From: Bradysia coprophila
Taxonomy: Eukaryota > Arthropoda > Insecta > Diptera > Sciaridae
Assembly: GCF_014529535.1 (NCBI RefSeq)
Contig: NW_023503727.1
Coordinates: forward strand, 558,001-622,000
DNA length: 64,000 nucleotides
Reading direction: 5' to 3'
Shown one piece after another: positions 45,554 to 57,937 of this stretch. Position 1 is the first letter of the stretch. Each line of letters opens with the position of its first letter. The notes beneath the pieces were generated by a model. That model searched no databases and was not told where the DNA came from. It worked only from the letters and a program-made list of their open reading frames with translations. The position numbers were made by a program, and so were the translations under genes.

Positions 45554-46585
45554 TTTGAACAGTCGACACTCGATACAAAATTGTTTGCAATTTAGAGAAG
45601 TGGCTAGTCTTAATAGCACGACTTTCGTTCACATTTATCTCTTCTGTCGCTCTTTCTTTCAACCTGTTACTTCACTCAAGCGTAAAATAAATGAGTTGGG
45701 TCAATCTACCATCATCCACCACTAAATCTCAGTTGTTAATTAAGAAGACAAAACATTTAAAATATCCAACAAACGGTTGTATTAGTATGCAATGCTTCGA
45801 AAGTGATAAAAACTATACATAAAAATGATTATGACCATTGGCCACATTGATGGCTTAGCCATTATCTTCTGAAAATAGACGACGGATCCATTTCCCTATT
45901 TTTCTTTAAAAATGGTTTTCTTCTTCTTTTTTGTGTTTTCCTCTTCTTCATTTCACATTGTACATTGTTTTTCTCTCTTTTGTTTTGGTCTTAAAATCTA
46001 TTGTGCATCCTCTGTATTGATTTAACTACTCATTCCATTACAACCTTTTATAATAAAGAAAGAAAAAAAAGAGAAAATAAAAAAAATCGGCAAATTCTAC
46101 TTTGCTTTTCCATGGGTCCTCTCTCTCTCTCTCTCTGTCTGCATTGATAGAGATAAAATCCGACTGACAAATTTATTGCGATTTATTACGATGCGCTTCT
46201 ACCACTTTTCGTTTGATGATTATGGACTCGTGTTACATTTTATCGGCTTCATTTAACAATGATGATGGGCTACCTGATGCTGGTGGTGGAAGAATTGGGA
46301 TTTTTGTTAGAAAATAAATTTTGGCGCTCAAGAACTCTACAATTTCTTAGGTTTAAATCACACCGTTCCGTTCTCGTTCGATTTAATATGAATAACAAAA
46401 CGACGACTATAGGAATGGGAATGAAATTTATTTTAGCTGAGAGATTGATCAAACACATGCGGTCCTGTCTAAATAGTATCTCAAAAAATGTTTACTTTTA
46501 CAACACAAAAAAATCTGATTTAAAATGAACTTGAAACGGGAAGCTTAACAATATAGCGAGCCGACGCACTATCAAACTCAAGCCT

Positions 46586-46885
46586 TCACTTTTTCATTAA
46601 TTCTTCACGCGCTTGTCGAGCGCCTTCACTTTGTTGGTAAATACGCTCGGTAGGTCGCTTTGGTGCCTGCCAAGATGACCGTCCGTCAGCGCGTTGTTCA
46701 TATTGAGTGAGCGGTTGCCGTTGATATTCACTGTTCCATCCGCGACGTGACGCATCATTATTTAAATTATTGAATGGATGATGATGGGTGTTCCAAACGT
46801 GACTGTTCACTGGTGGCAAATCACGGGACCAATATTTACCGAGACCGTTCTGGTTGGTATTTTCTTTATCGTTTGATCGTTGCAT
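46586..46885 (-). CDS. Small hydrophilic protein, 99 aa, own TATA promoter
   Basis: ATG at 46885 in good fly context (CAACAAAATG). The product is rich in Asn, Gln, Arg, His and Ser, with no signal peptide or hydrophobic segment: GKYWSRDLPPVNSHVWNTHH, later SRRGWNSEY and SSWQAPKRPTERIYQ, and a charged C-terminus ending EELMKK. It looks intrinsically disordered. I do not recognise the family. The frame, initiation context and a TATA-plus-initiator promoter about 90-125 bp upstream support a real short single-exon gene. Confidence 0.6.
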   Translation of the reverse strand: MQRSNDKENTNQNGLGKYWSRDLPPVNSHVWNTHHHPFNNLNNDASRRGWNSEYQRQPLTQYEQRADGRSSWQAPKRPTERIYQQSEGARQAREELMKK

Positions 46886-47000
46886 TTTGTTGCAGGTGAA
46901 GTTTAGAAACTCTTTTTATTTCCTTGGCTACGAACTGAGCACTGAAGTGAACACTACAAAGCTAGACTTTTGTCTGACTGGTATCCTTATCTTGACAGCC

Positions 47001-47010
47001 TTTTATATAT
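47001..47010 (-). promoter_or_regulatory. TATA box of the 99-aa gene
   Basis: ATATATAAAA on the minus strand. About 25-30 bases downstream is CCAGTCAGAC, close to the arthropod initiator TCAGT. The start codon at 46885 would then follow a leader of about 90 bases. Confidence 0.55.
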
Positions 47011-47090
47011 TGTCGCAACGGTTGAGCATTGTGTGGGAAAGATGTATCTCGATAAAGAATGAATGTTTGTCGCTTGTGCAACAATTATGA

Positions 47091-48372
47091 CAATCGCATC
47101 AATTTTTTGCTTAGTTTTAAGATTGAGCAAAGTGTTTCGGCACTGTCTATATCATAAGACACTCACACGACGACTAGCACTGAATGCAGTCGAATTGTAA
47201 GTGAAATCAGAGTTTGAGTTATTTATTGGACCTGAAGGCGATCGAACTTTCGACGATATAAAGGTTCAGCTACAAATTTTCCTGTCCCCCTAGTTACTAC
47301 GTCCTCTCAATAGCTTTGATTCGCATCAACAAAAATTCTTTAAAATCAGACAAAAACTTGATCGAAAAATCGAAGCTAAAAGACCAACACGAATGAAACG
47401 GAACAGCCGGTATGGTTATAGTTGATACGAATTTCTCGTAAAACCAACATTGCTACTTTGTTGCCCAAAATAAAATATCGACCGAAAAACGATGATGCCT
47501 TGATAAATGTAATCTAGTTCAAGTGTAATCTGTGCACCGATATGAGTAAATTCTTAGATCAGATGGGTGAGAAACATTCTTTCTGAATGGGATCCAGTCG
47601 GTTAGTCAGCGACCGAATGATACAATGTATAACCTTTGCATCGAACCATTCTTTGACCAACAATTACTTCGACAAAATTTGAGTCAGAGTACGACAATAG
47701 AATTTGAAGTTCTTTTTAATCAACGGTTAGGTGTAGGTGAGAATAAAACGTAGGGAAATTTGTTGATTTGTTCGAATATTCGCAGTAGCTTCTCGCACAA
47801 CAACTTGTCAACTTTTGGATCTTCTCTATTTTCTTTCTCTTTCACTCAAAAGAAGCTCAGACATTTCCGATGAACATTTAGGATATTTCGCATTAAGGCT
47901 CGGAATCGGGTCAAATTCAGATCGAGAATTAACGCTTCACGTCGCTGTTCTGCATGCTGAAGGTAAAATATCCAGGTAAATCGTAGTCTTTACTGGATTT
48001 AATAGCTACGATTTGACCATTCTCATCAGGCGAAAGGTGACCTGATAAGAGCTTTCAGGTGCCTGTTGTGACTAGATTGACAGGATTAAGTATAGTAAAG
48101 CCGAAGCTAATGAACCTCATGAACCAAATAAAAATTGTGTAGCCTGTCTGTACCTTTGGCTTTTGCGCATAACGGAACCTGAAGGCCCTAAGTTTGATTT
48201 AAGAATATCTTGAAATATTGGAAGAAGTTTAGCGAATTTAGAAAATCAATTTTCCTCAGAGTGAGGGGTAACTACTTTTTCAATTAAATAGAAAAGTGCC
48301 TCTATTGATGGAACTTCTTTTACTTCATTCTAAAACTTAAGAATCGATAGACGTAACTTATAGGGGTTTCCG
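47091..48372. other. Gene-free interval with one diverged repeat
   Basis: About 47893-47970 (GGCTCGGAATCGGGTCAAAT...) is related to 31630-31710 inside the hAT-like element at 31168. No gene is supported. A 3' exon of the EMSY gene could lie here but I could not identify one. Confidence 0.45.
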
Positions 48373-48380
48373 ATTCTCAT

Positions 48381-49753
48381 TAGGGCGTATCGAATTTTGC
48401 AAATTTTAAGGACCGCGATAGCCTGTGTGCGGAAAACGTAGATCATCGAAAACTGTGTCCGGGCATGTGGTTGATGAATCCGATGGAGCCATGGAAGAAG
48501 TCCCCCCGGGCGGCTTTAAGTTTCCGATGGTCATAATTCGGAAAGTTGAGAGTATTTTTGAAAACAATGTTCTAGCGGGATGTAGAGCTTTAAAAACTCT
48601 ACAAATCTATTGAAGAAACCAATGGTCCAAAAGGTGCCATTGCCAAGATTGCCTAACATCGAAAATGTGACCTTTTGGTTTTTGACTTATATTTCCTGAG
48701 AGACAAATGATTTTTTTTAGCCTGTGGTATGAGGTGGTAGAGGAGGTCGAGCACTTCCAGTACACTAGGCATGTCCCGATCCATTATACACTTGAAATCA
48801 CTTTTTTAACCTTTTTAATTGGAATTTTTAAGAGTGGCCACGTCGCCCACGAAGCAAGTGCAGACACTGCAACCGGTGCTGTTGAGTCGAGGACACCTTG
48901 GCCAGTAAGTATGCATAATACTCCACGACAGTAGCTGAACTTTTTCACAAAATATCTGTGATTTCGATGTGGCACACTTTGTACTACAAAATCTGAATAA
49001 ATTGAATTTATGAGAAAAGCGAGAAATAATCGATTTAATTAGTTATTTCACCCACGAATAGTAGTAAGAAGTCGATTTCGTTGCAAACACACAGATTATA
49101 CATATTTTTCGATATATTTACGAAAAATTGAAGTTCGTAGTATAGTTTTTCAATTCATGTGCCACATCGAAATAACAAATATTTTGTGAAAGAGTTCAGC
49201 TACTGTCATGGAATATTATGCATACTTACTGGCCAAGGTGTCCTCGACTCACCAGTACCGGTTGCAGTGTCTGCACTTGCTTCGTGGGCGACGTGGCCAC
49301 TCTTAAAAATTCCATTCACAAATGTTATAAAAGTGATTTCAAGAGTATATCCGATCGGGACATGCCTAGTGTACTGGTAGTGCTCGACCTCCTCTACCAT
49401 CTCATACCACAGGCTAAACAAAATCATTTGTCTCTCAGGAAATATAAGTCAAAAACCAAAAGGTCACATTTTCGATGTTAGGCAATCTTGGCAGTGACAC
49501 CTTTTGGACCATCGGTTTCTTCGGTAGTTTTGTAGAGTTTTCAAAGCTCTACATTCCGCTAGAAAATTGTTTTCAAAAATACTCTCAACTTTCCGAATTA
49601 TGACCTTCGGAAACTTAAAGTCGCCCGGGGGGACTTCTTCCATGGCTCCATTGGATCCATCAACCACATGCCCGGACACAGTTTTCGATGATATACGTTT
49701 TCCGCACACAGGCTATCGCGGTCCTTAAAATTTGCAAAATTCGATACGCCCTA
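48381..49753. mobile_element. TAGGGCGTATCG foldback element (intact copy), 8-bp target duplication
   Basis: It starts TAGGGCGTATCGAATTTTGC (48381) and ends with the exact complement at 49753. ATTCTCAT flanks both sides (48373-48380 and 49754-49761). The two arms are about 640 bp each and closely complementary, leaving a short centre near 49030-49100. It has no transposase. It lies 3' of, or possibly inside, the EMSY transcription unit. Confidence 0.88.
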
Positions 49754-49988
49754 ATTCTCATATTCTTCTCAAACATTCATTCAGCTACCCTTAGTTGATC
49801 TGAGTCGTTGCTGATCTTTTACTAAAAACTTTAGAACGTCAGAACCATTTCTAAAAGTCGTTATATTCCCATCGCAAAATGTATCTTAAGGTGGACATTA
49901 TTGCAGTGAAAGCATTAGCTCAAACGAGTAATTATCGCAGTTATCAATTTTCATATTTCATCGAACGTAAACGGGCGGTGTGTGTCTT

Positions 49989-52373
49989 TTAAATGAATTT
50001 GAACAAAAAAAAACAAAAAAAAAATTGGAAAATCTTACCATCGTATTGTATTATGTCGTCCGTTTCATCGTCGATCCGTTGCAGGTAGCTTTCAATGGGA
50101 TCACCATCCTCAGCAACATTACTCAGCTCAACTGAATTATCCTGTTCCATTTCCTGAGTCTTGCAATTATTGGCATGGTCCACTTCCATTTCCCAATCGG
50201 TTGAACTGACAACATCATTGTCGTCGGACACATCGATCGTATCGTGGACGACAACGGGTGTACCCTTCATTGGTCGATTTCGTCCGTCGCCGGACTTCAC
50301 GATCGGTGACTTCAAATGTTTCAGCAATTGGGTCGATTTTAATGGCACATTGTTTTGTTTGTCAAATTTAGCGATTTCGTCCGATGAAATGATGTCAATT
50401 GGTGTGTCCTCGGTGATCATTGCATCGGTTACGTTTATGCTGCCGACATTCGCATTTTCGGTCGTCTGACATACGCCCAAAACGACAACATTTTCCTGGC
50501 CCGATAACGAAACGATATCGGCCGGTTTCTGCGTCACCGGCAGCACCATTTTCTCCTTTAACGGTGTCGTCGCCTGTAACTGCTGTGGCGATGTGTAAAT
50601 CTTGACCATATTCGTTGCTGCGCGCACTTTGTTCGGCATCACTAATTGCAGTTTTTGCAGCGAAATTTTATTCGAATTTTGTTGATTGGTTGCACTAGTC
50701 GGTGAACTGGTCAACGAGACCGCTTTGATTAACTGATCCATTTTTGATTCACTTTTCGGGGTCTTTGGTGTTAGACCACCGGCTGGATCCGTTGGCGTTT
50801 TGATCACCATTCGGCCGTCTTTGTTGATTAAGGTCACATTGCCTTTGCTTTGCAGCGATTTGATTATCGGTATTTTATTGGACAAAATCTGTTGATTCGT
50901 AATCTGAATCTTTGGTGGTTTCGACGGACCAATCACGTTCGTTTGGATGATACCAGTGGATGTGGTAAATGAATTGTTATTCGGCAGCGAAACCGTTTGA
51001 TCCGATACGAGATGTGTGGACGATGTGACTTGCGGCGATTTTTCAATATTACACAGCTGGTCCAACGTGATATCCTCAATAATGTTAACGCCGAAGTTTC
51101 GTCGCGGTCCATTGTTTGTCACACTGTCGCCAATGATCAAATGCGAATTCTTGCCCAGCATCGGTTTCGTTTGTATTCGATTGTTCTGTATCGTTGGACC
51201 GGCATTGCTTAACCATGTTATCGGCGTCGATTCCGTTATCAGATTGTTTTGTGCATCGTCCTTTTGCATTGTAAATGTTTGATTTGGTGTTGTGTAGACG
51301 ATTTGCACTGGAGGTCCCGTTGTAGCTTCAATAACATCATTTCCCCATCCATCGGATGGTGAGGTGAGCAGATTTTCTGTGGTGATTTTCGGCGGATGAT
51401 TCTTTTTCTGTCTCGGTTTGTGTTCGGATAATCCACCGGGAACACTAGGTACTGTAGCTAATTTCCTTCTGTGTGTCGGCTTGTTCACTGGCAGGAAAGA
51501 AAATGACGTTGAATATACTGCGGACTACGGACAAGTGCGGCCACAATACCCTTACCTGGTACTTTGCCCTTCATCGACAGTTGTCGCTTCGATTGGATCT
51601 TTCTCTGTTTCGTTGGCGTTCGACCACTGCCGACATTGTGTGAGCTGTGTGAGTGATAAAGCTGTTGGATGCGCATATTGGTGTGTAACGGCTGAGCGGG
51701 TAGATCTCTTTCGACGGAACGCTTTTTCGGTGATTTTACGAATTTCATTTCAACTTTGTTGGCGTTCACAATCGAAAATGGGTCTTCAGTGATCACAGGG
51801 CTCACCGAAATCGGTAGATTGTGGCGCGGTTCCTCTTTGAAATTGTCGGATATGGGAGCGATCGATAAGACATCTTTGATGGCAGCATTGGCGATGACCG
51901 ACAGAGCCGTGTGCAAAGACGGATCACGCGGTATCAGAGGATAACGTCGTCGACCTTCCAGCGACCATTCTTGACCCGTATTCGGTCCAGCAATTCTGTC
52001 AATTTTTGAAATTGGAATTGAAAATCAACCGACAGATGTGAATCAAAACAAACCTTTCGGCAATGGTGCACAGCTCTTCATCGTTTGTTGCTCTGCGAAT
52101 TTCGGCTTTGTGACGGTCGTCGTTAATGTGAAAAATTTCTCGCAAATCTTTCAAAATTTTTGATTTCTTTTCGTTTAACGAACCTTGGGCGCGAAAAGTG
52201 CTTATCACTTGTGAGTACGCTTCCAGCTCTGTACCGTTGTTCGGCCGTGAATGGATTAAATGATTTTCATCAGTTTGAATTTTCGATCAAGTACAGGACT
52301 GAGTTAACTGACCTGATCTCCGCAGGATACCTCGACAATCGTCTTTCGTCAAATCTAGTAGATTAGGCCACAT
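49989..52373 (-). CDS. EMSY: EMSY orthologue (ENT domain), at least 4 exons
   Basis: Exons (minus): 52373-52313, 52228-52054, 51995-51556, 51487-50039 (708 codons so far). The N-terminus reads MWPNLLDLTKDDCRGILRRS, then ELEAYSQVISTFRAQGSLNEKK and HKAEIRRATNDEELCTIAER. This is the ENT domain characteristic of EMSY. The following GPNTGQEWSLEGRRRYPLIPR segment is the conserved EMSY block after it. The remainder is Ser/Thr/Pro/Gln-rich and disordered, with an acidic C-terminal region (IDVSDDNDVVSSTDWEMEVD). EMSY is a chromatin regulator linked to the SIN3/KDM5 complex. At 50038 a GTAAG donor suggests a further 3' exon. If unspliced, the frame ends at 49989. The 3' end is therefore uncertain. Confidence 0.88.
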
Positions 52374-52561
52374 TTTCGATCATACTCATCAAGTCTAACC
52401 TTCTTTGGTCAATTAGTTCGTGTGGAATTGATGTGGAGCGTGTCGCCTTTAGTTTTGTAAATAAATATTAAAAACACGAACTAAATGCAAATATACCTCG
52501 AAAAAGAAATTTTTTAATTATTTTGACAAGCGTCACTTTGTCATTTCTTGATTATGTTCGC

Positions 52562-52569
52562 TATAAATA
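52562..52569 (+). promoter_or_regulatory. TATA box on the plus strand without an assigned gene
   Basis: TATAAATA is followed about 25 bases later by GCAATCAACATT, a plausible initiator. It points away from the EMSY gene, towards the satellite-armed element at about 52670. No coding region downstream is convincing. Confidence 0.35.
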
Positions 52570-52669
52570 CCCAGTCGATATAGCTACGCAATCAACATTT
52601 TTCAAAACAAGTGGCGCGAGAATCGCACTTTTTTCACATGTTTTTTATGTAGGGACGTAGTCACATCAA

Positions 52670-55600
52670 AATAGGATTATATTAAACCGGGAGATAAAAA
52701 AATCAAAAAGGGAAATATTTTTGGAGATAAAAAATTCACAGTTGGAGATATGAAATTCATAAAAGGAGTTAAAAACAATTAATATAGGAGATATAAAAAT
52801 CAAATTTCGAGATAGAAAATACAATCTTGGAGATAATAATTTCGTTTTGGAGATAAATATTTAAATTTTGGAAATAATTAAAATAGTAAAAGAGATAAAT
52901 TAATTGAAAATGAAGTTAAAAAACATAAAAGAGGAGATAAATATATATTAAAATGGAAATATTTAATTTAAAAAGGGAGATACCGAAATTAATAAAATGG
53001 AGATAAAATAAATTCAAAGTGGAGATATAAAATTCAAAAAATGGAGATAAAAAAATTAGAAATGGAAGTAAAAATCGAAGATAAAAAATTCGAAATTGCA
53101 GATAAATATTTAACGCGTTTACAATTGTGGAGCGGTTTGACAGATGGAAAGTTGGTTTCTTCGGCGAAGTTGTTGTCTGAAAGTGACCACACCACAGTGT
53201 ACGCTTCTATGTAATAGTGACCACCCCCTCGATTTTTTTAACTTTTTGTGTGAAGCAGATGGAAAGTTGGTCTCTTCGGCAAAGTTGTTCGGTATTGAAA
53301 CAGTGGTTGTGGTGTGGGGTGTAGAAGGGTACGGGTTTCACCAAATTGATGGTTTTCAACAAAGGGAAATGGAAAAATGTGTACGTGAAACGGAAAAATG
53401 TCTACGGGGAACGAGGTGTTTTTCGATAATAGGTGTTTAACACGCCGAGCGATCCGGCCCATTGCCCCGGAGCGAAGCGGAGGGCCGCAATGCGAGCCGG
53501 GCGCCGGAACGGTGTCGGTAACTTAGGTGTTAATTTTTTTTCTCTCGCTTCGTCTAATAATTAGTCTGTGTAACTCATTGCAAATAAAAAGCGTTTTAAC
53601 ACGCCGAGCGATCCGGCCCATTGCCCCGGAGCGCAGCGGAGGGCCGCAATGCGAGCCGGGCGCCGGAACGGTGTCGGTAACTTAGGTGTTAATTTTTTTT
53701 CTCTCGCTTCGTCTAATAATTTTTCCGGGGCAGAAATGTGCTGAAATTACTGCGACTGGCAGATGGAGTGTTTATTAGTCACAAACCCTTAAAGGGCCTT
53801 TTTACATAAAGCAAAGTCAGCTTTTAGTGACCATTCCCTCGAGCAGATGCAGAGTTAGTTTCTTCGGCAAAGAATTATTCTGTATTGAAAGAGTGGTTGT
53901 GTGGAAGGGACCAAAGTGTAAGCTATTGAGCTATTGTGTGTTACTGACCACCCCCTCCATTTTCGTATATCTCTTTTAAGCAAATGTAGAGTTGCTTTCG
54001 AACAGGTGTTTCTCAATAACAGGTGTCTGCCCGGTCTAGCTTGCTAGGATGCGACGTGGCACGAAGTGCCACGGGATGCAGACTAGTTATTGAAGAGTTG
54101 TAAGGTTGCAACTTCATTTCAGCTGCGGTCTGTTTTCTAGTTTTCGAACTCAAGGAAGATAAAATAGTTACAAATGTGAGTCGTTGTTCAAAATCCAGAT
54201 ACAAACCCTTGTGAATGGGTTAACACAATTCATCTTAATATCCATCTTAAGATATATAGTTCCACTGTTCTAACTCAAGTAAACAACTTGAAGCGCTGCA
54301 GGCTAATTTTTTAAGATTTTTCGATTTACCACTCATGTGTGCTAGATTCGTCTCTAATGATAACGATCTTCAACTTTTTTTTACAAAAACGAAAAAAGAA
54401 AAAAAGTAAGATTTTGCGGTGAGGGTCAAACTTTAAAAGTTTAGGCTTTTTATAAAGTCGAACAACTATTACTAAAACCAATACTTTAAGGTATAGATTC
54501 TTAGAAATTTTATATTGTATCAATACAGTTAGAGACAATGCAATTTCAGGATGAATTTGCTTCAGCTGTTTTTAAGCTAATCCAAATATAAAAACAAAAC
54601 TGTTTATAGGTTTCTTTCATCGTACAGTAAAAACCCAATGAAAGTATACTCAATAGGTGGGCAAATCCACGTATTTTGTGACAGTGATTTTTCTCTTTCA
54701 CTCTCACAACATCACCACTGTATTGTAGCGATAGCGCTCTACAATATCCATTTTCACATTTGGTAACATGACTTACGGTGTGTTTTTTCGCATCTTCTTT
54801 GGTGCATATTCGTACATTGAAAAGAGACAAAATTCTGTTTTGGTAACATGACTTACGCTGGAATTTCCCAGGTATGGTCTAATGTCAAAATTTCTATGGA
54901 GTGTAGGAAATAGCAATTTCATATAAACAAACTCACCTTTCAATGATTTTAATTGAGAGGTGAATTTTTTAGATAAAATCGCTATTTCCTCCGGATTGTA
55001 TGGACATTGGAAAGACTGACTCGAAGGAGTGACGAGAGCAATTTCCTCAATCTATTTTACATCATGAAAATTAAAAAGGTGTTTCATAAAAAGAGGCCCT
55101 AGAAACCAAAATGGTCCAGGGCGCTGAATATGCTGGATGCGGCACTGTGCCTGCCACTACAATTTTGCACAATTAGAGCGCTTGCTATGAAAACTGACTC
55201 AAGTTTCAAAAATTTGTATGCACATTACATGACGTAATAAAATTCAAAAATTGAGATAATTTTCACTAAATTTTGGAATTAAAAAAATTAATTTTGGAAA
55301 TAAATAAAATAAAAAAGATGATAAAAAACTAAATTCTGAAAATGAAAAATTTAGTTTTGGAGATAAATGAATATATTTTACAGATAAAAAATTTAATTTT
55401 GAAGATAAATATATATTAAAATGAAAATTTTAAATTAAAAATTGGAGATAACGATATTGCAAAAATGGAGATAAAAAATAATTAAAATGAAGATATTAAA
55501 TTCAAAAAAGGAGACGGTATGACTCCAAATTTAATTTTATTATCTCCTGTTTTTAATTATTTATCTGCAATTTCAAATATTTTATCTTCGACTTTTAATT

Positions 55601-55690
55601 TTATACCTCCATTTCTGTTTTTTATATCTCCTTTTTTGATTTTTATATTTCCTTTTTTGATTTTTATATCTCCCGTTTATTACTATCCCA
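52670..55690. mobile_element. Large foldback with satellite arms (GGAGATAAAAA-type repeats)
   Basis: The left arm (about 52690-53105) is a degenerate tandem array of roughly 20-bp units, GGAGATAAAAAATTCAAAA-like. The right arm is the same unit, first direct (about 55260-55512) and then inverted (55535-55675, TTTTTATATCTCC). The outer edges AAACCGGGAGATAAAAAAAT (left) and the complement of ATTTTTATATCTCCCGTTTA (right) match imperfectly. The 2 kb between holds repeated TTGGT.TCTTCGGCAAAG words and the GC-rich duplication at 53436-53722. No transposase. Confidence 0.55.
53436..53722. repeat. GC-rich tandem duplication, 127-128-bp unit
   Basis: Copies at 53436-53562 and 53595-53722 are almost identical. 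Each contains ACGCCGAGCGATCCGGCCCA, CCCCGGAGCG.AGCGGAGGG and GAGCCGGGCGCCGGAACGG. The segment is about 65% GC, unlike the AT-rich surroundings. The copies differ at GCGAAGC versus GCGCAGC. Confidence 0.75.
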
Positions 55691-55807
55691 TCAAAATATT
55701 TTTAAAGACAATAACGGTGGGAAAGCTTTTTAAAATTACACTTTACTTCTGTTTTCTCTGCCATATACTACAAGAGATCATATTTAAGTTACAGCAAATT
55801 CTGACGT

Positions 55808-56708
55808 AACCTCACTTAAGTTTCGTTAAATATTTTATTTATTCATTCATTTTGTGGCATTCACAACATAAGAACTCGTTGAGTAACTAGAAACTCGTGA
55901 AACTTAACTAAGAGTTTCTGAACGAGATCTAGGTCTCTGCAAATTCAAATTGAAACGTACAACAATTAAATCAAATGCAGCGTTGTGTTGGCTCAACTCG
56001 CTTTATTTTCATATGGGAATGCGTTGAAATTAATTTTTTCGCAACAAGTAACGAAAAGTAGGACCTTTCGTTGCCTTTATTGCGAAAAACATTGTACACA
56101 ACTCGGTGATAAATGCTTTTTTCGACACACGATATGTATTGTCACACTCGACTTGCGGTCTCGAGTTACAATCTACACATCTAGTCACTAGATTCTAGTG
56201 CCTAAAAAAGCATTTGTATAAATAACTATTTAGTCCATCGATTCATCGAAAATTCAAATTCGGGAGCGCACTTATGGAGTGAATTTGGGGGAAAAACCAT
56301 AGTATAAGTTTGAATTCGTATGGTATAAAGTGGTATGATGAAAGAGAAAGAAATATTTTGACAAGTACCCCAAGACAACTTATAATAGACTGGTCTTCGG
56401 TCCTCTCACTCTCAACATAACATGTTGAAAGAGGAAGGAATATTTTGACAAGTACCCCAAGGCAAGTTATAATTAACTAGTCTTCGGTTCTCTCGCTCTG
56501 ATCATAACAGTCTATAGCAAGGAATTATTTTGACATTTTGTCTCGACGAGTCTTGATACGAAACACACAAAACAAAAACAGCAAATAAGAATTAACTCCG
56601 TCTTCGTATAGATCATCTTCAAGGCCGTTTGAAATGCCGTCCACTTTAAAAAAATCTCATACAAATTAATGAATGAACGAAACATTCAACGAAACTTAAG
56701 TGAGGTTA
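55808..56708. repeat. Inverted-repeat element, ~0.9 kb
   Basis: ACCTCACTTAAGTTTCGTT at 55808 is inverted at the right end (AACGAAACTTAAGTGAGGT, ending 56708), and the arms continue imperfectly for about 40 bp. Inside, an about 86-bp direct repeat (ATATTTTGACAAGTACCCCA...TCTTCGGT.CTCTC) occurs at about 56351-56425 and 56440-56515. Confidence 0.6.
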
Positions 56709-56715
56709 AGTGGGA

Positions 56716-57930
56716 AAGTACCGTATCTTGAAGATGATCTTTACATCAATTCAAAACAAGTCACATGGTCGTTTTCACTCCTTGGACTGTTTACGGTGCT
56801 TTCGCATAACTTTCGACGCGTGTTTTCGTATCTTTACGCGTTAAAATATTAGAGAACCATGAATGTTATAATCAAATACTAATGAAGCAATGAACTTTTT
56901 TGAGTGTCTAATAAACTTTACCATATACAACATTCACTTCCTGCTTGGATAGTCAATGAAAGTACAAAGTCGAAATGTGTCAGATGGATTAGGTGTAACA
57001 ATCGTACACAATAACCACCCATAGTAAGTTTTACCATCACCTTTCTTTTGAATTCCTTTTTATCATCCTGCAATCGTTTCTGAGAAGAGTCATAAAGTCA
57101 TTCCTAGGTTGTGGTAAAAACAACCTTTCGAATCTTTGATTTTTAAATGAGACAAGAGACATACAATTCATTCCAAATGCATTTTATTTTGATAATCCAG
57201 TTATTCTATTTTTGTATCACATTTCTTCACTCTTTTCACACCTTTCATAGCACTACTAGCCAACATAGAGAAGATTATTTTCAAACCAACATATATTTCA
57301 ACAGTTTCCGTCAAGGCCTGTTATTGGAGGTCATCATCTAATAAGGAAAATTCAAACACTATTGATAATTTCCAACAATAATGTGCTGTCAAAAATTTTG
57401 ACCATTATGATTGCATACACAAGCCAGTGTAAATTTTCTATTTATTTTTCGATTATTATTCTAAAAGCGCGTCTGCAACAAAATTTTACAGGTAACTCAA
57501 TGAGTCCATTCGATCTCACTCACAACATCCACATAAATTTCGTTCTTAATCCACACAAAAACAAACACACATACTGATGCCACTTATGGACATTTTAATT
57601 GAAAATGAGTAAGTAATTAAGTCAAAATTAAAGCAACGATTTTTTTCGGAGCAAAGAGTTACACGTTCGTTCATCAATCTGATTAAAACTTAACCTTAAA
57701 ATTTTTACCTGATATCTGACAATCAGTAAAAATTCAGGTAAATCAGGTCAAATTTCAAGTATATCTCAGGTTAATTCGGACCAGGTCAGTTTAGATACGA
57801 ATATTTTCAGGTTGACCTGAAAATCAGTTTTAGATCAAAGGATACCTGAGCTGTTACGAGTCTTACTACTACCATTGTCCACATTTTCTACTTCTTTTTC
57901 ATTCCGTGGTAACCTAATTTTTTTTCCGGC
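56716..57930. other. Intergenic, including the 3' flank of the GR duplication
   Basis: No gene. About 57185-57285 and 57700-57830 match about 61608-61710 and 61975-62120 downstream of the second GR gene, so they belong to the duplicated unit. Confidence 0.6.
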
Positions 57931-57936
57931 TTTATT
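57931..57936 (-). promoter_or_regulatory. Polyadenylation signal of GR gene 1
   Basis: AATAAA begins one base after the stop codon (TAG, minus strand). The same arrangement (62158-62163) follows the second copy. Confidence 0.6.
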
Positions 57937-57937
57937 C

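Noticed and set aside
48707-49427. Matching frames containing GHVAHEASADTATG on both strands
   Set aside because: They occur symmetrically in both arms of the foldback and lack known domains.
55519-55809. 96-codon Phe/Ile-rich membrane-like protein
   Set aside because: Translation of the inverted TTTTTATATCTCC satellite arm; low-complexity hydrophobic by composition.
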